A stretch of DNA of 8,591 nucleotides from Kiritimatiellia bacterium (GTDB taxonomy: Bacteria > Verrucomicrobiota > Kiritimatiellia > RFP12 > UBA1067), in the NCBI GenBank assembly GCA_017547265.1, contig JAFYQC010000076.1, positions 1 through 8,591 of the forward strand, written 5' to 3'. The notes beneath the pieces were generated by a model. That model was not told the origin of the DNA and did no database searches. It worked only from the letters and a program-made list of their open reading frames with translations. Below, piece after piece: positions 1 through 6,002 of this stretch. The position numbers and the translations under genes are program-made. Position 1 is the stretch's first letter. Every line of letters starts with the position of its first letter.

Positions 1-73
1 AGAACGCGCGGTGCGCAAGACGGCTGATCAGGTGGTAGCACCTGTCCTGCCCTATGAACCTGTTTTTCCTCAT
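1..73 (-). CDS. REP-associated tyrosine transposase (RAYT, Y1_Tnp/IS200-like), N-terminal fragment
   Basis: Only the first 24 codons lie in the window; the gene continues past the left edge. The reading starts MRKNRFIGQDRCYHLISR and goes on LAHRAF. A basic start followed by YH-L-SR is what the amino end of Y1-type (HUH) transposases of the REP-associated subfamily looks like. Such enzymes nick and rejoin single-stranded DNA at short palindromic repeats. The HUH motif and catalytic tyrosine would be off-window, so neither can be checked. The ATG at 73 is chosen because a perfect extended -10 box lies 6 bases upstream and no other start fits. No Shine-Dalgarno is present. A 53-bp tandem repeat lies just upstream, the usual company of a RAYT gene. 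The assignment rests on few residues. Confidence 0.62.
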   Translation of the reverse strand, partial: MRKNRFIGQDRCYHLISRLAHRAF

Positions 74-79
74 GCGGGC

Positions 80-109
80 ATTATACCAAAAACCCTGGGG
101 CTGTATCAA
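80..109 (-). promoter_or_regulatory. Promoter of the RAYT gene
   Basis: On the minus strand TTGATA (104-109, five of six matches to TTGACA) is followed after 18 bp by TATAAT (80-85), with an upstream TGG giving an extended -10. Six bases separate the -10 from the ATG at 73, so the transcript would begin at or beside the start codon. The -35 box lies inside the adjacent 53-bp repeat. Confidence 0.72.
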
Positions 110-201
110 CAATGCTGTATCAATATGCTCTGACCCTTCTGACCCCCCTGGGGCTGTATCAACAATGCTGTATCAATATGCTCTGACCCTTCTGACCCCC
201 C
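93..201. repeat. 53-bp direct tandem repeat, two copies, with nested sub-repeats
   Basis: Copy 1 spans 93-145 and copy 2 spans 146-198; identity continues three more bases to 201. The copies appear identical. Each unit holds two imperfect 14-mers on the plus strand (GCTGTATCAACAAT at 100-113, GCTGTATCAATATG at 114-127) and two 9-mers (TCTGACCCT at 129-137, TCTGACCCC at 138-146). No strong hairpin is visible. It fills most of the 155 bp between the xerD stop and the transposase start. The perfect identity suggests recent duplication or active maintenance. I infer it is the repeat partner of the neighbouring RAYT, but that is not proven. No rho-independent terminator for the xerD operon is visible here. 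Confidence 0.9.
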
Positions 202-228
202 CATATCAAATCCTACGGCCCCGTGTCC

Positions 229-1125
229 CTATCCCCGCGGATGGAATCGGCGGTGGATGTCGCCGAAGCGCGCCGCGTCGACATGCGTGTATATCTGCGT
301 CGTACCAATGTCCGCGTGGCCAAGAAGCTCCTGTATCGCACGGATGTCCGCACCGTGCTGGAGCATGTGAGAGGCGAAACAATGCCTGAGAACATGCGGG
401 GAGATGCGCTCCGGCGCTATATCTGCCGCAACGGCACGCTCACGGATCATCTTGAAGACCGCCTGGCGCGTAAACGGCTTCTTGAGCCGAGTGACAAAGA
501 CATGCGACACGGAGAGGTCGCCTTTCGTAAACACGTCGCGCGCAGAGGCGAGATACGCCGTAAGCGCCCTTCCCGCAGCCTTGCCAATCGGGACGACGCG
601 TTCCTTAGAACCCTTGCCGAGGATGCGCAGAAGCTCGCCGTCTGCCATTATGTCCTCGACCTTCATGCCGCAGACCTCGCTAACGCGAAGCCCGCAGCCG
701 TACATGACCTCCAGCATCGCGCGGTCGCGCAGGTCGCGTGGATCAGTTCCGTCGACCTTGTCTATCATCCTAAAAGTCTCTTCTTCGGAAAGGACACGGG
801 GGAGCACCTTCCCCTTCTTCGGCGGATAGAGAAGCGCGGCTGGGTTTCTTCTTATGTAGCGCCGTTCCTCGAGGAACTTGAATAACATCCGAATCGCCGC
901 AGTGCGCCGCGCACGCGTCGAAGACTTGCGGCCGCTCGCCCGCTCCTCGCCGAGAAAGCCCGCTATGTCCTCGCGCTTTACATCGGCCGCGGCGGATATG
1001 CCGCGCTTTTTCAAGTATTTCGAAAAGAGCCGCAGATCCCTCGCGTATGCCGCGCAGGTATTCTCGGCCATCGACCGCTCGAAGCGGAGCGACCCGATAA
1101 AGGCCTCGATGTCAGAGTCTGGCAA
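229..1125 (-). CDS. xerD: Tyrosine site-specific recombinase XerD/XerC type
   Basis: A 298-residue Xer recombinase that would resolve chromosome dimers at dif with a partner Xer protein. The N-terminal SAM-like core-binding domain covers about residues 1-90 and the catalytic domain about 105-295. The full catalytic set is visible: Arg147 (GLRVSE), Lys171 (GKGSKER), His244 and Arg247 (HVLRH), His270 (LGHADI) and Tyr279 (TQIYTHV). Length and spacing match E. coli XerD almost residue for residue; XerC is the alternative, since sequence alone does not separate them cleanly. The start is a TTG at 1125, six bases after a GGAGG. It overlaps the end of the upstream phosphorylase gene by 14 bases, so translation is probably coupled. 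A longer open frame reaches 1224, but its extra residues look like out-of-frame sequence. Xer and purine nucleoside phosphorylase genes are also neighbours in Bacillus. Confidence 0.93.
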   Translation of the reverse strand: MPDSDIEAFIGSLRFERSMAENTCAAYARDLRLFSKYLKKRGISAAADVKREDIAGFLGEERASGRKSSTRARRTAAIRMLFKFLEERRYIRRNPAALLYPPKKGKVLPRVLSEEETFRMIDKVDGTDPRDLRDRAMLEVMYGCGLRVSEVCGMKVEDIMADGELLRILGKGSKERVVPIGKAAGRALTAYLASARDVFTKGDLSVSHVFVTRLKKPFTRQAVFKMIRERAVAADIAPERISPHVLRHCFASHMLQHGADIRAIQELLGHADIGTTQIYTHVDAARFGDIHRRFHPRG

Positions 1126-1930
1126 TGAAGTCCTCCACCAAGGCGCGCATCGCCGGCTTCGCGGCTTCTCCTGCGGCGATGACTTCTTCGTGGCCAAGCG
1201 GACGCAACGCGATTCCTGCGGCAAGGTTGGAGACGAGCGAAAGCCCAGCGACCTTCATGCCGCACGCCTTTGCAAAGACGGCCTCTGGCACGGTCGACAT
1301 GCCAACGACGTCAGCGCCCTGCGCCTTGTACGCGCGAATCTCTGCGGGCGTCTCGTACGCAGGCCCGACATTATAGGCGTAGGTGCCGTCCATTACGCGG
1401 AGTCCTAGGCGGTTCGCGCCTGCGTGAAGAAGCTCTGCGAGGCGGCGCGTGTAAATTTCGGTCATGTCGGGGAACCTCTCGCCCCACTCTGGGCGATGCG
1501 GGCCAACGAGAGGATTCGCGTTGATAAGGTTGATGTGATCGCGAATGATGACGAAATCGCCTGGTCTAAGTGCAGGGTTTATCCCGCCCGAGGCGTTCGT
1601 CAGGAGAACAGTTCCGCAGCCCATGCGCCGCATCATCTCAATCGGGAGAACGACCGGCTCCCAGCCGACACCCTCGTAGTAATGCCTGCGTCCGCACCAC
1701 GCCGCGATCCTCTTTTCGCCGCGGCGATAGAGAACGAACTCACCTACATGACCTGCGACTGTAGACGCGCCAAGCCCAGGGATATCGGAGTACGATGCGC
1801 GGAAAATCACCTCGTCCATCTCGAGCGCCTCGCCCCAGCCGGAGCCAAGCAAGATTCCAAGATCAATTGCCCTGTCGAAGCAGTTGTCAGGAAAATACGA
1901 TGCTGCCTTGTCAAAAAACGAAACGTTCAT
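1112..1930 (-). CDS. punA: Purine nucleoside phosphorylase, class II (trimeric type)
   Basis: A 272-residue enzyme that cleaves inosine or guanosine with phosphate to free base plus ribose-1-phosphate in purine salvage. Motifs in order: phosphate-binding LGSGWG with Ser30; His61; GRRHYYEG with His83; LTNASGGIN at 111-118; NPLVGP at 139-144; the signature GPAYETPAEIRAY around Glu193; GADVVGMSTVPE with Met211; and SNLAAGI with Asn235, which contacts the purine and is typical of 6-oxopurine specificity. Length is normal for the trimeric class. The ATG at 1930 lies two bases after the pyrC stop, with AAAGGAG seven bases upstream, so pyrC and this gene form a tight operon. The last 14 bases overlap xerD. 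Methylthioadenosine phosphorylase is a related family, but the SNLAAGI and GPAYETPAEI forms favour PNP. Confidence 0.93.
   Translation of the reverse strand: MNVSFFDKAASYFPDNCFDRAIDLGILLGSGWGEALEMDEVIFRASYSDIPGLGASTVAGHVGEFVLYRRGEKRIAAWCGRRHYYEGVGWEPVVLPIEMMRRMGCGTVLLTNASGGINPALRPGDFVIIRDHINLINANPLVGPHRPEWGERFPDMTEIYTRRLAELLHAGANRLGLRVMDGTYAYNVGPAYETPAEIRAYKAQGADVVGMSTVPEAVFAKACGMKVAGLSLVSNLAAGIALRPLGHEEVIAAGEAAKPAMRALVEDFIARL
1132..1136 (-). promoter_or_regulatory. Ribosome binding site fixing the xerD TTG start
   Basis: GGAGG on the minus strand, six bases before TTG at 1125, inside the end of the phosphorylase gene. It is the reason for choosing TTG over the longer frame; the resulting 298-residue protein matches the usual XerD length. 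Confidence 0.75.
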
Positions 1931-1932
1931 CG

Positions 1933-3090
1933 TTATGCTCCTTTCCCTTTGCCGACCACAGGCCAGCAGTTAGATTCAAAGCCGTCATACGGGCAGTTGC
2001 GCGAGAGCGAGGCGAACTTAGCGACCTCGATGACGCGCCACTCGCCAACCTCGACCACAGTCTGCCGCGCATCGTCGAGACGAGCCGCCGCACGAGGCGA
2101 GAGAATACCCCGAGGCATCTTCCACCACGCCTGCGCCCAGGCGTCGGGCGACATTCCCTCGCCTTCCACCATCGTAACCCAGGTAAGGGGTATCGCAGTC
2201 TCAAGCCCGATAATGCCGTTCGCGCTCCCGGCAAAGCCAAGCGCTTTCTTCGCCGCAGGATGTGGCGCATGGTCCGTCGCAAACATGAGAACGCCGTCCT
2301 TCACGGCGCGGCGAAGCTCTGCGCGGTCTTCGTTGTTTCCTAAAGGCGGCGCCATCTTGTAGTTCGCGTCGTCGCGCGGAATCTCCTCGCACGAAAGAAG
2401 AAGATGGTGAGGTGTCGCCTCGGCGGAAACAGGGAGCCCTTCTTTCTGTGCATCGCGAACAAGCGCAACGCCCTCGGCCGTGGAAATGTGCTGAATGTGA
2501 AGACGGCATCCCGTCACGCGGCAGACTGCAAAATCGCGGCGAATTGCGACAGTCTCAGCAGAGACGGGGATAATCGGCAAATGGCGAATTCGTGCAAGCT
2601 TGCAGTCACGGATCACGCCATCCTTGACTTCCTTCGGATCCATCGCATGTTCGCAGATGCACATTCCAAGCGCAGCGGCACGGCGCATCGCCTCTTCCAT
2701 CACCTTGTCGTCGGCGACATACGAGCCGTCGTCAGTGAAGAACGCAGCGCCCGCCTCGGCAAGCGCTTCAAGATTGGCGACCTCGTGTCCAAGCCGCCCT
2801 TTGGTGATGCAAGCGGAGGGGAGAAGAATGGTGCTTGCGCTCGGCAGAGCCGAGCTAGTGCTTTCGCGCAGCAAAGCTGCGCTAGTGCTTGGTGCTTGTG
2901 TGCGCTGATAGTCCATCCACTCCGGCGAGTCGCAGGCGGGAGTCGTGTTGGGCATCGTGACTACCGCGGCAAATCCGCCGCGCCGCGCCGCCTCAAGGCC
3001 GGACGCCGTAGTCTCCGCCTCTGGAATGCCAGGGTCGCGGAAATGGACATGGACGTCGATGAAGCCAGGAAATGTTAGTACTTTATTCAT
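1933..3090 (-). CDS. pyrC: Dihydroorotase (type I-like) with in-frame palindromic repeat insertion
   Basis: A 385-residue enzyme for ring closure of carbamoyl aspartate to dihydroorotate in pyrimidine synthesis. Metal-site motifs are visible: DVHVHFRDPG with His14 and His16, MPNT at 46-49, FTDDG with Asp120/121, CEH with His148, HIQHIST with His198 and His201, and ATDHAPH with Asp273. The start is ATG 3090; an in-frame TGA lies six bases upstream, so the protein cannot be extended. It therefore lacks the 40-50 residue N-terminal strand region usual before the HxH motif in type I enzymes, although the C-terminal part of that domain (RNCPYDGFE) is present. Residues 68-85 are two 9-residue repeats, STSAALLRE and STSSALPSA, encoded by a palindromic repeat. 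Removing them joins QAPS to TILLPSACITKG, which reads like an ordinary family member. No Shine-Dalgarno precedes the ATG. Identity is secure; whether the inserted protein is fully active is not shown. Confidence 0.93.
   Translation of the reverse strand: MNKVLTFPGFIDVHVHFRDPGIPEAETTASGLEAARRGGFAAVVTMPNTTPACDSPEWMDYQRTQAPSTSAALLRESTSSALPSASTILLPSACITKGRLGHEVANLEALAEAGAAFFTDDGSYVADDKVMEEAMRRAAALGMCICEHAMDPKEVKDGVIRDCKLARIRHLPIIPVSAETVAIRRDFAVCRVTGCRLHIQHISTAEGVALVRDAQKEGLPVSAEATPHHLLLSCEEIPRDDANYKMAPPLGNNEDRAELRRAVKDGVLMFATDHAPHPAAKKALGFAGSANGIIGLETAIPLTWVTMVEGEGMSPDAWAQAWWKMPRGILSPRAAARLDDARQTVVEVGEWRVIEVAKFASLSRNCPYDGFESNCWPVVGKGKGA
1938..1944 (-). promoter_or_regulatory. Ribosome binding site of punA
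   Basis: AAAGGAG on the minus strand, seven bases before ATG 1930. It lies within the last codons of pyrC, so it also encodes the Lys/Gly-rich pyrC tail. This supports coupled expression of the two genes. Confidence 0.75.
2831..2898. repeat. Tandem 27-bp palindromic element inserted in frame in pyrC
   Basis: Two 27-bp units lie head to tail at 2831-2857 and 2858-2884, followed by two 7-bp GTGCTTG remnants at 2885-2891 and 2892-2898. Each unit begins GTGCTTKC, then a perfect 7-bp-stem hairpin, then ends in TA. The hairpins are GCTCGGC-AGA-GCCGAGC (2839-2855) and GCGCAGC-AAA-GCTGCGC (2866-2882). The units differ at the third and fifth stem bases, and in both cases the partner base has changed too, so the palindrome is kept. 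Each unit is exactly nine codons, so the pyrC frame stays open. The design recalls Rickettsia palindromic elements, but I do not recognise this family. Confidence 0.9.
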
Positions 3091-3101
3091 TGGTCAGTTA
3101 T

Positions 3102-3166
3102 TTAGCCGTGTAGAACGTGTAGATCGTGTAGATTTCTTCATGTTCTGCATGTTCTATAGTTAGCCG
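3102..3166. repeat. Short 9-bp repeats between ligA and pyrC, flanked by a 7-bp direct repeat
   Basis: On the plus strand there are three 9-mers CGTGTAGAW (3107-3133), then two 9-mers CATGTTCTR (3139-3156). TAGAACGTG at 3111-3119 can pair with CATGTTCTA at 3148-3156 apart from one G-T position, so the two groups are also inverted relative to each other. TTAGCCG occurs at both ends (3102-3108 and 3160-3166), and the second copy contains the ligA stop codon. It fills nearly all of the 69-bp ligA-pyrC gap. No clear terminator or promoter is visible in it. Confidence 0.75.
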
Positions 3167-5292
3167 AAAAGATCTCCTTGAACTGGAGCGGCGGCCGACG
3201 GCGTTGTGTCGGCGGGCTGCTCCGCATTGTCAGATGAAGTTGACCCAAGAAGTTCGAGAAGCCGCGCTTCGTCTATCACCTCGGTGCCAAGCGCACGCGC
3301 CTTCTCGGTCTTAGTCGCGCCGACATTCGCGCCGGCAATCAGGTATTTCGTCTTTGACGTGACGGCGCTCTGCACAATGCCGCCCGCCTTCTCGATTAGC
3401 GCGGCATATTCGCCGCGCGGACGGCTTAGCGTCCCCGTAAGAACGCAGCCAGCACCTACAAGCGGGCCAGTCGTAGCGACCGCGGCACGTGCGCCGCGCC
3501 GAGGGTCGATGCCAAGCGACAGCATGCGGTCGAGGAATGCGCTTCCGTATTCACTTGAGAAGAAAGAGAGAACCGCCTTCGCAGCTTCGACCTTGATGGC
3601 GAGAATCTTGCGCTCCTTTCCCTTCTTCGCATCGTTCTCAATGACGTTCTTAAGAACTGGGCTGTCCTTGAGGTCGCTGAATTTCTCGTGTTCTGCCGCG
3701 ATGTCTTTTGCAACCGTGACGCCAACCTGCGGTATGCCTACGGCGAAAAGCCACCTCTCGAGCGGCAGCTCCTTCGCATCGACAACGGCGTTCTTTAAGT
3801 TTAGCGCGTTCTTGCCGAACTTGCGCGGCGCGTCCTTTTCGCCAATGTCGAGACCTGCGAGTTCAGAATAGTCGAGCGTGAAGAGATCGAGAGGATCCTT
3901 TACAACGCCCTTGTCGACAAGGATGTCCGCGATCTTGCCGCCGAGCGCTTTCAAGTCAAGAGCGTTGCGGCTCGCAAAATGTTCAAGCCGACGGCAAAGT
4001 TGCGCTGGGCATGCGGGATTCATGCAGCGCGTCGCCACCTCTCCTTCAAGACGCGCAACCGCGCCGCCGCAAACGGGGCACGTCGTAGGCATCGTGAAAA
4101 CGATTTCAGCGCCTGTACGCTTTTCGGGAATTGATGATTCGATAGCGGGAATTACATCGCCCGCCTTTACGAGCCAGACGCGGTCGCCAATTCGAATGTC
4201 CTGACGCGCAATCTGGTCGGCGTTGTGCAAAGTGGCGCGGGAAATGACAGAACCGGCGAGTGGAACTGGCTTCAATTCCGCAACAGGGGTAAGGATGCCA
4301 GTTCGTCCAACCTGAACCGTAATCGCCTCTACAGTCGTTTCTGCGCGTTCAGGCGCGTACTTGTATGCGCGCGCCCAGCGAGGGCCGTGAGCAGTCGCAC
4401 CGAGGATGTCGTAGAACTTTCGTTCGTCGATCTTGATGACCGCGCCGTCGATCTCGAAACGAAAGGTGTGGCGAAGCGTCTGAAGTTCGTCGATTGCGGC
4501 AAATACCTCGTCTATCGTCTTGCAGAACTTCGACCACGGCGCGACAGGGAAGCCCCACTTCGCAAACGCAGCGACCATTTCGCTGTGAGAGGCGAAACCG
4601 TCGCAACCTACGCCACCGGCATTGTAGATTACGACATCGAGCGGACGCTCGGCGGTGACGCGCGAATCGAGCTGTTTCAAGGAACCCGCGCAGGCGTTCC
4701 TCGGGTTCGCAAAAGTCTCAAGTCCTGCGGCCTCCTGGCGAGCGTTAAGTTCGACAAAACCCTCGCGCGTCATATACGCCTCGCCGCGCACTTCAAGCTC
4801 GCGCGGCGCGTCAGGCGGAAGGACTTTTGGAACAGTCTTTATCGTACTTACGTTCGCCGTTATGTCGTCACCGACAAGACCGTTGCCGCGCGTTGCGGCA
4901 CGGACGAGCCGTCCGCCTGAGTAGCGAAGTGAAAGCGAGATACCGTCAATCTTCGGCTCGACGAGATAGGTAAAGCCCTCAACAGTCTTCCTGACATACG
5001 CATCAAACTCGGCAAGCTCATCTTTAGCATGGGTCTTGTCCAAAGACTGCATCGGCGGATCGTGCTTCACCTTCGCAAAGCCCTCGAGAAGACCGCCCGC
5101 GACATTCTGAACTGGCGACGATGCGTCGGCAAACTCGGGGAAATCCGCTTCGAGTTTCAGGAGCTCCTGCTCCCACATGTCATAGTCGCGGTCGCCTACC
5201 GTCGGCTGGTGAAGATCGTAATAGTCGTGGTTGGCCTTCTCTATGAGGGCCCTAAGTTCCTCGATCCGCGCCTTTGCGTTTGCTTTGTCCAT
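3160..5292 (-). CDS. ligA: NAD-dependent DNA ligase
   Basis: A 710-residue replicative and repair ligase that seals nicks using NAD. Domains in order: Ia NAD-binding region with the HxxYY motif (about 1-65); nucleotidyltransferase domain with adenylated Lys114 in VEPKIDG; OB fold (about 325-400); zinc finger with Cys405, Cys408, Cys423 and Cys428; helix-hairpin-helix region (about 435-585); BRCT domain (about 607-685). The final segment is a Ser/Thr/Ala/Pro-rich linker ending QGDLFG. QGDLF fits the QxxLF-type sliding-clamp-binding pattern. One helix-hairpin-helix repeat is recognisable at 517-533 (AVGIPQVGVTVAKD). The last one around 563-578 lacks the usual GxG turn. The ATG at 5292 overlaps the preceding stop by one base (TGATG), with no clear Shine-Dalgarno, so translation is probably coupled. 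Length is slightly above the common 670 residues because of the tail. Confidence 0.97.
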   Translation of the reverse strand: MDKANAKARIEELRALIEKANHDYYDLHQPTVGDRDYDMWEQELLKLEADFPEFADASSPVQNVAGGLLEGFAKVKHDPPMQSLDKTHAKDELAEFDAYVRKTVEGFTYLVEPKIDGISLSLRYSGGRLVRAATRGNGLVGDDITANVSTIKTVPKVLPPDAPRELEVRGEAYMTREGFVELNARQEAAGLETFANPRNACAGSLKQLDSRVTAERPLDVVIYNAGGVGCDGFASHSEMVAAFAKWGFPVAPWSKFCKTIDEVFAAIDELQTLRHTFRFEIDGAVIKIDERKFYDILGATAHGPRWARAYKYAPERAETTVEAITVQVGRTGILTPVAELKPVPLAGSVISRATLHNADQIARQDIRIGDRVWLVKAGDVIPAIESSIPEKRTGAEIVFTMPTTCPVCGGAVARLEGEVATRCMNPACPAQLCRRLEHFASRNALDLKALGGKIADILVDKGVVKDPLDLFTLDYSELAGLDIGEKDAPRKFGKNALNLKNAVVDAKELPLERWLFAVGIPQVGVTVAKDIAAEHEKFSDLKDSPVLKNVIENDAKKGKERKILAIKVEAAKAVLSFFSSEYGSAFLDRMLSLGIDPRRGARAAVATTGPLVGAGCVLTGTLSRPRGEYAALIEKAGGIVQSAVTSKTKYLIAGANVGATKTEKARALGTEVIDEARLLELLGSTSSDNAEQPADTTPSAAAPVQGDLFG

Positions 5293-6002
5293 CAGTCGCT
5301 TGAGCTTTTGTAACGGATTTGGCGCTTGCCGGTGGGCGAGGTGTGGCGGGGAGGCGGGGCGGGGCGCTGCTGGCGCTCAAGCGCCATCTCCTCATCGGTA
5401 AGAACATGGCTCTCGGCGCGCTTCTTCGAAACAAGAACGGAGCGACGATAGCCGTTGTGGGCAAGAAGGCCCATAAACGCGCGGGCGGGCTTCAAGTTGT
5501 GCTCGGAGTCTTCGTCGACGAGGATGTGAATCACGCGGTCAGCGGGCACATCATAGCTCTTAAGGATCGCAGGCACCCTTTTTGGATCGACATAGCGCTC
5601 ACCAATGAGAATGCCCTTCGTCGAATAGCGAATCGAGGGATGCGCGGCGTCAAGCACTATGTCGCCGTAGTCGTTCGAGGCACATCCCGTGCAGACGAGA
5701 CACATGTAGACAACAGTACCAGCGATAATGCTAAGAAGCGCGTTACGACGCCACAGCTGAAGCGCAACAACGAGGACTCCCGCAAGATACGGCCATGCCG
5801 TCTTCCACTGGAGCCCCGAATACGAATAGAAGATAAGCGCGGCGATTATCACAGGCGACACGAGATCGCCAAAGCGCGAGACCCATTTAGGGAGTTCCCT
5901 GTCGCGGCCGGCGAAGAGCACAAACGGCAAGGCACGCAGCGCGTAGTTCACGAGGAACCCGACGGCCACTATGCCCAGCATGTATACGACTTCGCTCTTC
6001 AT
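5292..6002 (-). CDS. AzlD-like membrane protein with C-terminal ExbD/TolR-like domain
   Basis: This 236-residue protein seems to be a two-part fusion. Residues 1-106 look like AzlD, the small subunit of branched-chain amino acid exporters: hydrophobic segments at about 7-30, 48-63, 69-84 and 88-106, with the RALPF turn and the conserved LWRRNALLSIIAGTVVYM end. Residues 112-195 form a soluble domain (ILIGERYVDPKRV at 131-143, VIHILVDEDSE at 157-167, ARAFMGLLAHNGYRRSVLV at 173-191). Its strand-helix-strand-helix-strand pattern resembles ExbD/TolR; that assignment is tentative. A charged, proline-containing tail follows. AzlD normally works with AzlC, but no azlC gene is in the window. The start overlaps kdsB by four bases (ATGA) and the stop overlaps ligA by one. 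A lipobox-like LVCTGC at 102-107 lies inside the last hydrophobic segment and is probably not a lipoprotein site. Transport role and substrate are inferred only. Confidence 0.75.
   Translation of the reverse strand: MKSEVVYMLGIVAVGFLVNYALRALPFVLFAGRDRELPKWVSRFGDLVSPVIIAALIFYSYSGLQWKTAWPYLAGVLVVALQLWRRNALLSIIAGTVVYMCLVCTGCASNDYGDIVLDAAHPSIRYSTKGILIGERYVDPKRVPAILKSYDVPADRVIHILVDEDSEHNLKPARAFMGLLAHNGYRRSVLVSKKRAESHVLTDEEMALERQQRPAPPPRHTSPTGKRQIRYKSSSD

Noticed and set aside
54..885. Plus-strand open frames opposite xerD and across the 53-bp repeats
   Set aside because: They mirror xerD codon structure or translate the tandem repeat, have no ribosome binding site and show no recognisable protein features.
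1126..1224. Longer N-terminus for xerD
   Set aside because: The extra 33 residues are out-of-frame phosphorylase sequence rich in Arg/Ser/Pro; the TTG at 1125 has a good ribosome binding site and gives the normal length.
1424..2362. Long plus-strand open frame (312 codons) opposite punA and pyrC
   Set aside because: It lies wholly over two well-identified genes on the other strand; its composition is that of an antisense shadow and no domain is visible.
5682..5699. Lipoprotein signal LVCTGC in the AzlD-like protein
   Set aside because: It lies after residue 100 at the end of an internal membrane segment rather than near the N-terminus, and the -3 residue is Cys rather than Leu.
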